Assembly (NCBI RefSeq): GCF_013266695.1 | Contig: NZ_JABRXF010000002.1 | Location: 868,001 to 932,000 of the forward strand | DNA from: Hongsoonwoonella zoysiae | Lineage (GTDB): Bacteria; Pseudomonadota; Alphaproteobacteria; Rhizobiales; Stappiaceae | DNA: 64,000 nt | Direction of reading: 5' to 3' | Shown here: one piece after another, positions 51,481 through 60,931 of the stretch | Numbering within the stretch: the first letter of the stretch is position 1 | Layout: each line of letters begins with the position of its first letter | The notes under the pieces: generated by a model | Told to the model about the DNA's origin: nothing | Databases searched by the model: none | Seen by the model: only the letters and a program-made list of their open reading frames with translations | Position numbers and translations under genes: made by a program

Positions 51481-53532
51481 ATGACACGCAACGCCAATCC
51501 ACTTCTCACCGAATGGTCCACGCCTTTCGAACTGCCTCCGTTCGGCGATATCGACGCTTCTCATTTTCGCGAAGCCTTCGACATCGCCTTGAAGGAGGCT
51601 CGCACGGAAATCGACGCTATTGCAGATCAGCCCGATGCCCCGTCGTTCGAAAACACAATCGTCGCGCTTGAGAAAAGCGGGAAGGCGCTGACGAAGGTCG
51701 CGACCGTCTTCTTCAACCTGTCCGGCGCCAATACCTCGCCCGCGCTACAGGAGATCGAGCGCGAGATGGCGCCGAAACTGTCGCGCCACCACAGCCAGAC
51801 GATGCTGAATTCAGCACTTTACGGCCGTGTGGCAAAACTCTGGGAAAGCCGGGATGACCTTGGTCTTTCGCCGGAGGACGCCCGCGTTCTTGAGCGATAT
51901 CACACGTCCTTCGTGCGCGCAGGCGCGGCACTCGACGAAAAAGCCAAGGTACGAATGGCCGAGATTTCGCAGTCGCTGGCGGAGCTTGGCACGGCATTCT
52001 CCCAAAACGTTCTCGCTGACGAAGCCGATTATGCACTCTTTCTGGAAGGCGAGGATGAATTGGCCGGATTGCCCGATTTTCTGCGCGCCTCGGCGGGAGC
52101 AGCCGCTGCCGAGCGGGGCGCGGAGGGTAAATTCGCGATCACGCTGTCACGCTCGCTGATCGAGCCGTTCCTGCAATTTTCTTCCCGGCGCGATCTTCGC
52201 GAGCAGGCCTTCCGCGCCTGGGCGAGCCGGGGCGAAAACGGCAATGGATTCGACAATCGCAAGATCATCGCGAAAACGCTGAAACTGAGGAAGGAACGCG
52301 CGAACCTTCTCGGCTTCGATAACTTCGCCGAATTCAAGCTCGACGACACGATGGCCAAGACGCCGGCAGCCGTGCGCGAACTCCTTGAGGGCGTCTGGAA
52401 TCCTGCGGCGGAAGCGGCTCGCAAAGAGGCCGAAGCTTTGGCAGAAATTGCCCGAAGCGAGGGAAACAATGCCGGCATCGCCCCATGGGACTGGCGTTAT
52501 TACGCAGAAAAACTGCGCAAGGCTGAGCATGATCTGGATGAGGCCGAGCTGAAGCCCTACCTCCAGCTTGAAAACATCATACAGGCGGCGTTTGACACGG
52601 CGAGAAGGCTTTTCGGCCTGAATTTCGAGGAAAAGAAGGGCCTTCCCGTCTATCACCCGGATGTCCGCGCCTTTGAGGTGAGCGACAAGGACGGCAATCA
52701 TGTCGGCCTTTTTCTGGGGGATTATTTCAATCGGGCGTCCAAGCGCAGCGGCGCCTGGATGAGCGTTTACCGCCGCCAGCACAAGCTTGACGGCGAGGTC
52801 CGTCCCATCGTCGTCAACGTCATGAACTTCGCCAAGGGCGGTGTGGGCGAGCCTGCGCTTCTCACCTTCGACGATGCGCGCACTCTCTTTCACGAATTCG
52901 GCCACGCCCTTCACGGCCTTTTGTCGGACGTCACCTACCCGGTCATTTCGGGCACCTCGGTTGCCCGCGATTTCGTAGAGCTTCCCTCCCAGCTCTACGA
53001 GCATTGGCTGTCCGAGCCGGAAGTGTTGTCGAAATACGCCGTCCACTACAGGACGGGCGAGCCTATGCCGCGGGAATTGCTCGACCGTCTCCTTGCCGCG
53101 CGCAACTTCAACCAGGGCTTTGCGACCGTCGAATATCTGGCCTCCGCCCTATACGATCTCGACGTTCACTCGCGACCCGAATTCGACGGCATCGAGGTCG
53201 GCGATCTCGAAAAGGAAACGCTAGGCCGCATCGGCATGCCGGATGAGATCATCATGCGCCATCGCCCGACGCATTTCGCCCATGTCTTTTCAGGCGACGG
53301 TTATTCCTCGGGCTATTACAGCTACATGTGGTCGGAGGTGATGGATGCCGACGCCTTCACCGCATTCGAGGAAAAGGGCGATATTTTCGACCCCGAAACC
53401 GCGGGAAAACTCAAGGAGTTCATATATTCCGCGGGCGGCAAACAAGACCCGGCCGAGGCTTACGTGAGTTTCCGCGGCCGCCTGCCCGACGTCGGCCCGC
53501 TTCTGGAAAAGCGCGGGCTGAAGGTAGCTTGA
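51481..53532 (+). CDS. dcp: Peptidyl-dipeptidase Dcp (M3 metallopeptidase)
   Basis: A cytoplasmic zinc peptidase of 683 residues, the length of E. coli Dcp (about 680). The N-terminal helical part begins NPLLTEWSTPFELPPF and the catalytic site is HEFGH (His471, Glu472, His475) with the third ligand Glu500 in FVELPSQLYEHW. The substrate-positioning block SGYYSYMWSEVMDADAF is near the C-terminus. It removes C-terminal dipeptides from oligopeptides during peptide recycling. ATG 51481 is preferred over longer upstream frames, because it begins at the conserved N-terminus. Confidence 0.94.
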   Translation: MTRNANPLLTEWSTPFELPPFGDIDASHFREAFDIALKEARTEIDAIADQPDAPSFENTIVALEKSGKALTKVATVFFNLSGANTSPALQEIEREMAPKLSRHHSQTMLNSALYGRVAKLWESRDDLGLSPEDARVLERYHTSFVRAGAALDEKAKVRMAEISQSLAELGTAFSQNVLADEADYALFLEGEDELAGLPDFLRASAGAAAAERGAEGKFAITLSRSLIEPFLQFSSRRDLREQAFRAWASRGENGNGFDNRKIIAKTLKLRKERANLLGFDNFAEFKLDDTMAKTPAAVRELLEGVWNPAAEAARKEAEALAEIARSEGNNAGIAPWDWRYYAEKLRKAEHDLDEAELKPYLQLENIIQAAFDTARRLFGLNFEEKKGLPVYHPDVRAFEVSDKDGNHVGLFLGDYFNRASKRSGAWMSVYRRQHKLDGEVRPIVVNVMNFAKGGVGEPALLTFDDARTLFHEFGHALHGLLSDVTYPVISGTSVARDFVELPSQLYEHWLSEPEVLSKYAVHYRTGEPMPRELLDRLLAARNFNQGFATVEYLASALYDLDVHSRPEFDGIEVGDLEKETLGRIGMPDEIIMRHRPTHFAHVFSGDGYSSGYYSYMWSEVMDADAFTAFEEKGDIFDPETAGKLKEFIYSAGGKQDPAEAYVSFRGRLPDVGPLLEKRGLKVA

Positions 53533-53568
53533 TCGGGGTGTCTCGGCCGGGAAAACTTGCAGGCGGCT

Positions 53569-54135
53569 TCAGGCCGCCTCAAGCTCCCTTGACGCTTCCT
53601 GCAGGAGTTCGATCACGTAGGGCATGAACGAGCGCCAAGCCTCGATCACGAACGTATCTTCGGCTTGCCGCCAGAGCATGATCTCCGCCTTGCCGAAAAG
53701 CGTTCTTGTCACCATGCCGACGGGAAATGACGCTTCGTCGAAATCCAGAAACACCTGCGAGTTCAGGAGCCACGCCGCCTTCCGCCCTGAAATGATGAGC
53801 GCGCGGTTTCTATCGCTCACATCGACAAGCGAATGCGGCGTGTCGGCCAACGCGGTTTCGACACGCTCGAACATTGCGCGGGCGTCATCATCCTGGATCA
53901 CAAGATTCCATTCGTCCGGCCCAAGCCAGAATGCCGCTACTTTGTCTGTCGCGATCGACGTCAGCGGTTCGAGGGGTAACGAGACCCCAACAGCTGTCCC
54001 AGCGTGAGAAGCCGCTGCTTCACCTCCCCTGAGGGAAAAGCGAATGAGGGGCGCCGCCTCCGCGACCCGCACCCGCGAGGTGGCGATGATCGGGGCCAGA
54101 TCCGCGTTTGCGGAATAAACGGATTTCTCAGGCAA
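53569..54135 (-). CDS. soxG: Sarcosine oxidase, gamma subunit
   Basis: A protein of 188 residues of the SoxG family, related to the GcvT C-terminal fold. VAAFWLGPDEWNLVIQ, LVDVSDRNRALIISG and FGKAEIMLWRQAEDTFVIEA (the GcvT-like LR/EVFVERS-type block) are recognisable. It is the smallest folded subunit of heterotetrameric sarcosine oxidase and contacts SoxA. Its start overlaps the soxA stop by eight bases. The gene is last in soxBDAG. Confidence 0.92.
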   Translation of the reverse strand: MPEKSVYSANADLAPIIATSRVRVAEAAPLIRFSLRGGEAAASHAGTAVGVSLPLEPLTSIATDKVAAFWLGPDEWNLVIQDDDARAMFERVETALADTPHSLVDVSDRNRALIISGRKAAWLLNSQVFLDFDEASFPVGMVTRTLFGKAEIMLWRQAEDTFVIEAWRSFMPYVIELLQEASRELEAA

Positions 54136-57133
54136 CGAGTTTTCCCCCTTCGGCGTCGTAAAAGACCGGAGAAACTATTTCCACGACGACAACGCCCTCG
54201 GCCGTCGGCACGTAAATCGTATCGCCGATCCTGTCGCGTCCGTCGGCGATCATGGCAAGCGCCATCGACCGTCCAAGGGCGGACGAGTAGTAGGAAGATG
54301 TCACGTGCCCGAGCGCAGGCGTTTTAAGTGCGGGCGAAGCTTCGGCCGTGATTTGCGCACCCTCTTCCAGGATCACCTTCGGGTCTTTCGTCAGGACACC
54401 GACGAGTTGCTTGCGCCCTGCTGCGACGATATCCGGTCGCGTCAGAGACCGTATGCCGATGAAATCGGCCTTTTTCTTGCCCACCGCCCAGTCCATGCCG
54501 ACATCGTTTGGAACGACCGTTCCGTCCGTTTCCTGCCCGACGATGATGTAACCTTTCTCGGCGCGCAGAACATGCATCGTTTCCGTCCCGTAAGGCGCGC
54601 CGCCGGCTGCCTCGACGTTTTTCCAGACCGCGTCCCAGACCTCTCGCCCCCTGGAAGCCGGAACGTTTATCTCATACCCCGCCTCGCCGGTGAAACTCAT
54701 GCGGAAAAGCCGCGTCGGAACACCGCAAATCCTGCCCTCACGCACGCTCATGTGCGGCATGGATTCGGTTGAAAGATCAATGCCTTCCACCAGCGGGGCT
54801 ATCACGTCCCGAGCCCTGGGCCCTTGCACCGCGATCACGGCCCATTGTTCGGTCGTCGACGTCAGCCAGACATTGAGATCCGGCCATTCCGTCTGCAGGT
54901 AGTCCTCAAGATGGGCCAGAACGCGCGGCGCGCCGCCGGTCGTCGTCGTTACGTGGAAGCGGTCTTCTGCAATCCGCCCGACGACGCCGTCATCCATGAT
55001 GAAACCGGCTTCGCTCAGCATGATGCCATAGCGCAACCGCCCCACACCCAACTTCAGGAAGGGGTTGGTGTAGACCCGGTTCAGGAATTCCGCCGCATCC
55101 GGGCCAACGACCTCGATCTTGCCCAGCGTCGAGGCATCGAAGATCCCGACGCTTTCACGCACGGTCGCGCATTCGCGCGCCACCGCTTCATGCATGCTCT
55201 CGCCGGGCCTTGGGAAATACCAAGCGCGTTTCCAAAGGCTTACATCTTCGAATTCAGCCCCCTTTTCCACCGCCCAGTCATGCATCGGCGTGCGCCGCAC
55301 CGGATCGAAAGCCTCGCCCCGCGCGGTCGTTGCGAATGTGCCAAAGGTCACCGGCGTATATGGCTGGCGGAACGTCGTGAGGCCAACCTGCGGGATCGGC
55401 TTTTCCAGCGATTTAGAGGCGACCGAAAGCGCGTTCATGTTCGAAAGACGGCCCTGATCGGTCGCCATGCCGGTGGTCGTATAGCGCTTGATGTGCTCGA
55501 TGGAGTGGAAGCCCTCTCGGACCGCAAGCTTCACATCCTTCGCCGTCACGTCGTTCTGGAAATCGATAAAGGCGCGCACACGCGATGGGTCACGGTCGTG
55601 CGGCAGCGCGCCGAGCGTACCGCCTGCACCTGCTTCGCCGCCCGATACCGAAGGTGTTTCCGGCCGTTTCGCAGCGCTTGAGACAGCACGCGCCGCGCTT
55701 TCGCCCGCGCGATAGCCATCCTCAAGGACGGCATGAAGCCCGTATACGCCATGGCAGCTTCCCGCCGAGCGCTCATGCTGGACAGACGGCCCGGGAAGAT
55801 AGGCGCCCGCTTCCTCATCCCAGACGACCTTGCCGCGCGACTGGGAATAAAGGCTCACGTTCGGCGTCCAGCCGCCCGACATCAGCAAGCTGTCGCAGGC
55901 CTCTTCGCCCATCACCGTCACCGAGCCGTCGGGGCGAATGCGGCCAAGGCGTGCGGATTTGACCCTGAGCCGGCCCTTCGTTCCGGTGACGACGCAGGCC
56001 CCTTCAACCCGGATTCCGGCTGAGCGCGCGGCATCAACATGCACGCCGACGGGTTCCGGCCGAAGATCGGCGATAACAGCGACGTCGACACCGGCCGCCT
56101 TCAGATCCACAGCCGTACGATAGGCGGTATCGCAGGCGGTCGCGATGACCACACGCTTGCCCGCCATGGCGCCATAACGGTTGAGATAGATACGGCCCGC
56201 TTCCGCCATCATGACGCCGGGACGGTCATTCTCCGGGAAAACGAGAGGACGCTCGATCGCGCCGGTCGCGATGACGACTTCCTTTGCTCTCACCTGCCAT
56301 AGGCGTTCGCGCGGCAGGCTCTGGTCCGGGTTGGCGAGATGGTCGGTAACGCGTTCGGCAAGTGCCACAAAATTCTGCGCGTAATAACCGAAGCCGGTGG
56401 TGCGCGGCAGCAGCGTCACCCGGTCGTTTTCGGAAAGAGCCTTGATTGTTTCCGACGCCCAGTCGGCTGCGGATTTGCCGTCGATCATGGACGTTGCGTC
56501 ATGTAGCAACGAGCCGCCAAGTTCGGCCTGCTCATCGCACAGGATCACCCGTGCGCCGGACTGTGCTGCCGCATTTGCGGCAGCAAGGCCTGCAGGGCCG
56601 GAGCCGATCACCAGCACATCGCAGTGGGCATAATAATTAGCGTAACGGTCCTTGTCGGGATCCGTCGGCGCCTTGCCCAGGCCCGCGGCCGAACGGATGA
56701 AAGGCTCATAAACCCTCTGCCAGAACGAGCGCGGCCACATGAATGTCTTGTAGTAGAACCCGGCCACGAAAAGCGGGGACAGCAGATCGTTCACCGCGCC
56801 GATATCGAAGGAAAGCGATGGAAACCGGTTCTGGCTTTCCGCGTTGAGCCCCTGATAGATCTCCACCTGCGGGGCACGAAGGTTCGGAGTGTTCTGGCCC
56901 TTTTCCCGCGCAATCCCGACGAGCGCATTCGGCTCCTCGGAGCCGGCGGTGACGATGCCGCGCGGCCGGTGATACTTGTAGGAACGGCCGACGAGATGTA
57001 CGCCGTTCGCAAGAAGCGCGGAGGCGAGCGTATCGCCCGCAAAACCCTGATAAGACTTGCCGTCGAAAGTGAATTCGACCGGCGAGGAACGGTCAATCCT
57101 GCCACCGGCGGAAGTGCGGAATTCGTGTGTCAT
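54128..57133 (-). CDS. soxA: Sarcosine oxidase, alpha subunit
   Basis: A protein of 1001 residues. The N-terminal part (1-100) is a ferredoxin-like Fer2_4 fold (VEFTFDGKSYQGFAGDTLAS). A dinucleotide-binding domain follows (VLVIGSGPAGLAAANAAAQS, about 174-193), and the C-terminal third is an aminomethyltransferase-type (GcvT) folate domain (about 600-990, with TSTTEQWAVIAVQGPRARD and GEAGYEINVPASRG). It holds non-covalent FAD/NAD and the tetrahydrofolate site that captures formaldehyde from sarcosine demethylation. It overlaps soxD (ATGA) and soxG. Confidence 0.97.
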   Translation of the reverse strand: MTHEFRTSAGGRIDRSSPVEFTFDGKSYQGFAGDTLASALLANGVHLVGRSYKYHRPRGIVTAGSEEPNALVGIAREKGQNTPNLRAPQVEIYQGLNAESQNRFPSLSFDIGAVNDLLSPLFVAGFYYKTFMWPRSFWQRVYEPFIRSAAGLGKAPTDPDKDRYANYYAHCDVLVIGSGPAGLAAANAAAQSGARVILCDEQAELGGSLLHDATSMIDGKSAADWASETIKALSENDRVTLLPRTTGFGYYAQNFVALAERVTDHLANPDQSLPRERLWQVRAKEVVIATGAIERPLVFPENDRPGVMMAEAGRIYLNRYGAMAGKRVVIATACDTAYRTAVDLKAAGVDVAVIADLRPEPVGVHVDAARSAGIRVEGACVVTGTKGRLRVKSARLGRIRPDGSVTVMGEEACDSLLMSGGWTPNVSLYSQSRGKVVWDEEAGAYLPGPSVQHERSAGSCHGVYGLHAVLEDGYRAGESAARAVSSAAKRPETPSVSGGEAGAGGTLGALPHDRDPSRVRAFIDFQNDVTAKDVKLAVREGFHSIEHIKRYTTTGMATDQGRLSNMNALSVASKSLEKPIPQVGLTTFRQPYTPVTFGTFATTARGEAFDPVRRTPMHDWAVEKGAEFEDVSLWKRAWYFPRPGESMHEAVARECATVRESVGIFDASTLGKIEVVGPDAAEFLNRVYTNPFLKLGVGRLRYGIMLSEAGFIMDDGVVGRIAEDRFHVTTTTGGAPRVLAHLEDYLQTEWPDLNVWLTSTTEQWAVIAVQGPRARDVIAPLVEGIDLSTESMPHMSVREGRICGVPTRLFRMSFTGEAGYEINVPASRGREVWDAVWKNVEAAGGAPYGTETMHVLRAEKGYIIVGQETDGTVVPNDVGMDWAVGKKKADFIGIRSLTRPDIVAAGRKQLVGVLTKDPKVILEEGAQITAEASPALKTPALGHVTSSYYSSALGRSMALAMIADGRDRIGDTIYVPTAEGVVVVEIVSPVFYDAEGGKLVA

Positions 57134-57435
57134 TGGGCCGCCTCCACCAAGAGCTGATCGAGGTCGGGCTTCGCCTCACCCATCTTGTAGACGGTGACGA
57201 ACTTGTCGCTCACCGTGTCGCGGATCGCATTGAAAAAGCGCCCGCAACCGTGCGTATGGCGCCAACGCTCGGCCATAAGCCCCTTCGGGTTGGTGCGCAT
57301 GTAGAGGTATTCCGCCCACTCCTCATCCGTCAGTTTGGACGGTTCGGCGGGGCGCGCGATATGCGCCTCGCCAGCGTGGCGGAATTCGATTTCCGGGCGT
57401 TCGACACCGCAATAGGGACAGGAAATCAGCAGCAT
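57130..57435 (-). CDS. soxD: Sarcosine oxidase, delta subunit
   Basis: A zinc-binding protein of 101 residues. Zinc ligands are Cys6 and Cys9 (SCPYCG), His20 in RHAGEAH and a distal Cys in HTHGCGRFFNAIRD. The block ERWRHTHGCGRFFNAIRDT is the SoxD signature. It bridges the alpha and beta subunits. ATG 57435 has GAGG eight bases ahead. It is nine bases after soxB and overlaps soxA by four. Confidence 0.95.
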   Translation of the reverse strand: MLLISCPYCGVERPEIEFRHAGEAHIARPAEPSKLTDEEWAEYLYMRTNPKGLMAERWRHTHGCGRFFNAIRDTVSDKFVTVYKMGEAKPDLDQLLVEAAQ

Positions 57436-57444
57436 GTTCAGGCC

Positions 57445-58698
57445 TCAGTGCGCCACGGCGGCGGCTGCCGCTTCGTCGATGAGCCGTCCGGTGCGATACC
57501 GGTCCAGCGTGAAGGGGGCATTGATCGGATGCGGCTCGCCTTTGGCGAGCGTATGAGCAAACACATGACCCGAACCCGGCGTCGCCTTGAAGCCGCCTGT
57601 GCCCCATCCGCAATTCACGAAAAGGCCCGGAACCGGAGTCTTGCCGATGATCGGCGAACGGTCCGGTGTAACATCCACCGTTCCGCCCCAGTTTCTAAGC
57701 ATACGCATGCGCCGGAACATGGGGAAAAGTTCGCAGATCGCCTCGATCGTGTGGGCAGGGATCTGCAAACCGCCGGTTTGGCTATAGGAGATATACTGGT
57801 CGGTGCCCGCCCCGATGACGAGTTCACCCTTGTCGGACTGCGACATATAGGCGTGGATCGTGTTCGACATGACCACACAAGGGAAACAGGGCTTGACGGG
57901 CTCCGACACGAGCGCCTGGAGGGGATAGGATTCAAGCGGCATGCGCACGCCGGCCATATCCATGACCGTCGTCGTATGGCCGGCGGCCACCACGCCGATC
58001 TTTTTGGCGCGGATGAAGCCCCGCGACGTCTCCACCCCTTCCACAGCGCCATCGGCTCCGCGGCGAATGCCCGTCACGGCGCAATTCTGGATGATATCGA
58101 CACCGTATTTGTCTGCCCCGCGCGCATAACCCCAGGCGACGGCATCGTGACGCGCAACACCCGCCTTGCGCTGGAGGGCCGCGCCCAGCACCGGATAGCG
58201 CATGTTTTTCGAGATGTTTAGCGGCGGGCAATATTCCTTGGCCTCTTCCGCCGTCAGCCACTCGTTTTGCACGCCGGCGAGGCGGTTGGCATAAACGTGC
58301 CGCTTGAACACCTGTACGTCGTGGATGGTATGCGCCAGCATCATCACACCGCGGGCGGAATACATGACGTTGTAGTTCAATTCCTGCGACAGGTTCTGCC
58401 ACAGGTCCATTGCGTGGTCGTAGAGCCCTTCGCTTTCTTCCCAGAGATAATTGGATCGCACGATCGTCGTGTTGCGGCCGGTGTTACCACCGCCGAGCCA
58501 GCCCTTCTCAAGAACGGCGACATTTGTGACGCCATGCTCCTTGGCCAGGTAATAGGCGGTCGCAAGGCCGTGGCCGCCGGCACCTATGATGACGACATCA
58601 TATTCGCCCTTCGGCTCCGGCGCGCGCCACTGGCGGCCCCAGTTCTCATGCGCGGAAAGCGCGTTCTTGGCGAGTTCCCAGAAGTTGAAACGGCTCAT
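57445..58698 (-). CDS. soxB: Sarcosine oxidase, beta subunit
   Basis: A flavoprotein of 417 residues of the DAO family. FAD motif VVIIGAGGHGLATAYYLAKE (about 34-53), GWLGGGNTGRNTTIVRSNYL (the sequence around the flavin site) and a C-terminal GLFVNCGWGTGGFKATPGSG. It oxidises sarcosine to an iminium, passes electrons through covalent FMN to oxygen and hands the methylene to folate in SoxA. I use ATG 58698, where the conserved MSRFNFWELAKNAL begins. It heads soxBDAG. Confidence 0.96.
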   Translation of the reverse strand: MSRFNFWELAKNALSAHENWGRQWRAPEPKGEYDVVIIGAGGHGLATAYYLAKEHGVTNVAVLEKGWLGGGNTGRNTTIVRSNYLWEESEGLYDHAMDLWQNLSQELNYNVMYSARGVMMLAHTIHDVQVFKRHVYANRLAGVQNEWLTAEEAKEYCPPLNISKNMRYPVLGAALQRKAGVARHDAVAWGYARGADKYGVDIIQNCAVTGIRRGADGAVEGVETSRGFIRAKKIGVVAAGHTTTVMDMAGVRMPLESYPLQALVSEPVKPCFPCVVMSNTIHAYMSQSDKGELVIGAGTDQYISYSQTGGLQIPAHTIEAICELFPMFRRMRMLRNWGGTVDVTPDRSPIIGKTPVPGLFVNCGWGTGGFKATPGSGHVFAHTLAKGEPHPINAPFTLDRYRTGRLIDEAAAAAVAH

Positions 58699-58821
58699 CT
58701 GGCGCTGACGCCCCTTTTTGCCCGGACGTAACCATAAATCCAACCGTCGTTTTGGAACGCCGGGCATCCGGACTCTTGCCAGAATCCGACACAAGCCTGC
58801 TGCAATGCGTCGCTTATGGAA

Positions 58822-59247
58822 TTAGCGGCGAAAGAGATGCGAAATCCCGGCAAGAATAACGGCTATCCAGCCGAGTATCATGGCCGATCCGCCTATCGGC
58901 GCGGCATTCGGGAAGGCATGCACTCCGGCAAGCGCCCGCAGGAGAAGATCGCCGCTGAAAAGCCCGCAGCCGACAGCGATCAGGAAGAAGCCGAGCGCGA
59001 GCAGAAAGCTGCGCCGAAGCATCGAGTAGGCACCGATGGCGACAAAGGCGCCCCCGTGAAACAACAGCATGTTCGCCGCCGTGGATATGAACGTCTCTTC
59101 AATGGCGTGCGCGGCGACGGCGGACATGACGACGCCGGTCGCCCCGCTCAAGCCCGCGCAAATCAATCCAAGGGCCGGAAGCCAGCGGGATGTGGAACGA
59201 ACCGGTTCGCTTCCCGATTTCGGCATCTTGTCTTGCGGCCCTGGCAT
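58822..59247 (-). CDS. DUF423 small integral membrane protein
   Basis: A protein of 141 residues with four hydrophobic segments. The DUF423 signature is visible: GAHAIEE-like AVAAHAIEETFISTAANMLL (45-64), the FLIAVGCGLFSGDLLLRALA block (95-115) and a final helix AMILGWIAVILAGI. It is a widespread inner-membrane protein (YgdD in E. coli) without a known role. The start ATG 59247 has a near-perfect AAGGAGG six bases ahead. Confidence 0.9.
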   Translation of the reverse strand: MPGPQDKMPKSGSEPVRSTSRWLPALGLICAGLSGATGVVMSAVAAHAIEETFISTAANMLLFHGGAFVAIGAYSMLRRSFLLALGFFLIAVGCGLFSGDLLLRALAGVHAFPNAAPIGGSAMILGWIAVILAGISHLFRR

Positions 59248-59349
59248 GGCTTCCTCCTTGTCCGGATCACCACGACCCGGAATCTTTCAAGCGTTACACG
59301 CGATGGCGAAAAATCGGAACCGACAGGGCGTCGCAGGCCAGCCACCCGC

Positions 59350-59369
59350 CAAACTGCACGAACAGTTTG
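59350..59369. promoter_or_regulatory. Inverted repeat upstream of tupB
   Basis: CAAACTG (59350-59356) and CAGTTTG (59363-59369) form a perfect 7-bp dyad with a 6-base centre, 74 bases before tupB. It does not match the known ModE operator. It may be an operator of the tungstate genes. Confidence 0.3.
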
Positions 59370-59443
59370 ACCCGATGAGGTTTTGTTGCATATTTTCCTT
59401 TTAACGATGAGAATTGCCGCTTTTCGGGAGGAAAAACCAAATA

Positions 59444-60151
59444 ATGCAGGATTTCCGCAATGCTTTCAGCCTTGCTTTCGAGCTGATCGCCAGCCTTGAC
59501 GCCAACCTCCTTTCGATCGTCGGGCTTTCGCTGCGCGTCACATTCGCCGCCTTGCTGATCTCCTGTCTCATCGGACTTCCCATTGGCGCCGCACTTGCTG
59601 TTTCCAGGTTTCCCGGGCGCGGCGCAATCGTTGTGGTCTTCAACACGATGATGGGCCTGCCGCCCGTCGTCATCGGTCTGCTCGTCTATATGATGTTGTC
59701 CAACGCGGGGCCTCTCGGCGTATTGAGGCTGCTTTATACGCCTGGCGCCATGGTGATTGCCCAGACGATCCTGGTAACGCCGATCATAGTCGCCCTCTCC
59801 CGACAGGTGATTGAAGACCTCGACAGGGAGTATGCCGAACAGTTCCGCTCGCTCGTCGTCCCGTTTCCGGCGGCAATGGCCGCGCTTCTGTGGGACGCGC
59901 GGTTCGCGCTGGCAACCGTAGCGCTTGCCGGCTTCGGGCGGGCAATTGCGGAGGTCGGCGCGGTGATGATCGTCGGCGGCAATATCAACCATGTGACGCG
60001 GGCCATGACGACGGCGATCGCCCTTGAGACATCCAAGGGCGATCTTGCTCTCGCACTCGCCCTCGGCATCATCCTGCTGCTCATCGCCATGACGGTGAAT
60101 GCCGCTGTGCAGGGGATCAAGGCAAGCGCGCGGAGAAATGCCTATGCATGA
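59444..60151 (+). CDS. tupB: Tungstate ABC transporter, permease
   Basis: An inner-membrane protein of 235 residues with about six helices and the binding-protein-dependent permease loop, here AEQFRSLVVPFPAAMAALLWDAR, and GFGRAIAEVGAVMIVGGNI. This matches TupB rather than ModB, which has a different EAA-type loop. It starts the tupB-tupC-tupA operon. ATG 59444 follows GGGAGG at a rather long distance (12 bases). Confidence 0.88.
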   Translation: MQDFRNAFSLAFELIASLDANLLSIVGLSLRVTFAALLISCLIGLPIGAALAVSRFPGRGAIVVVFNTMMGLPPVVIGLLVYMMLSNAGPLGVLRLLYTPGAMVIAQTILVTPIIVALSRQVIEDLDREYAEQFRSLVVPFPAAMAALLWDARFALATVALAGFGRAIAEVGAVMIVGGNINHVTRAMTTAIALETSKGDLALALALGIILLLIAMTVNAAVQGIKASARRNAYA

Positions 60152-60920
60152 TACCGCCGCATTGCGGGAAGCACCGCCGGTCTCGCCGCCCGAATGCCTT
60201 CGGACAGCAACAGGCCGTTATCCCTTGAGCGTCCGGGGCTTGTCCTACTCCGCCGACGGGCAGGATATCATCAAGAAAGTCTCGTTCGACCTTCCAAGCG
60301 ACGACCTGACCGTGCTGATGGGGCCGAATGGAGCGGGTAAAAGCGTACTTCTTCGCCTTCTTCACGGGCTAATGGCGCCAACCGGCGGCACGATCCTGTG
60401 GAACGGCAGGCCAATCGACCGGGCGCTGCGCAAATCGCAGGCGATGGTATTTCAAAAGCCCGTTCTCCTGAGACGCAGCGTTCTTCAAAACCTCCGCTTC
60501 GCCATGGGGTTGCGCGGACTCGCCAGATCGAGAGGCGATCTGGAGCCGATTCTGAAAAGGCTGCATCTGCAAACACTCGCAGACCGTCCGGCGCGTCTCC
60601 TGTCGGGCGGCGAGCAACAACGACTATCGCTGGCCCGCGCGCTTGCGCTCAAGCCCGAGATACTTTTCCTGGACGAGCCTTGTGCCAATCTCGACCCTGC
60701 CTCGGTCCAACTGATTGAGGACACGATTAAACAGGCGCAGGCGCAAGGCACGAAAATCATTCTCGTGACACATGACATTCACCAGGCCCGGCGACTGGCG
60801 GAACAGGTCGTCTTCCTGCATCACGGACAGGTGTCGGAAATCACCCCGGCGGACATCTTTTTCAATGCCGCATCCTCCAGGGAGGCAAGGGCATATCTGG
60901 ACGGCAAAATCCTGATCTAA
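60144..60920 (+). CDS. tupC: Tungstate ABC transporter, ATP-binding protein
   Basis: An ATPase of 258 residues: Walker A GPNGAGKSV (the position usually S/T-T reads S-V), signature LSGGEQQRLSLARAL, Walker B ILFLDEPCANLDP and H-loop VTHDIHQARRLAEQ. It lacks the C-terminal molybdate-binding (MopI/TOBE) domain of ModC, in agreement with TupC. I choose ATG 60144, with GGAG eight bases ahead, over ATG 60138. It overlaps the end of tupB by eight bases. Confidence 0.9.
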   Translation: MHDTAALREAPPVSPPECLRTATGRYPLSVRGLSYSADGQDIIKKVSFDLPSDDLTVLMGPNGAGKSVLLRLLHGLMAPTGGTILWNGRPIDRALRKSQAMVFQKPVLLRRSVLQNLRFAMGLRGLARSRGDLEPILKRLHLQTLADRPARLLSGGEQQRLSLARALALKPEILFLDEPCANLDPASVQLIEDTIKQAQAQGTKIILVTHDIHQARRLAEQVVFLHHGQVSEITPADIFFNAASSREARAYLDGKILI

Positions 60921-60931
60921 AGGAGTGGAAT

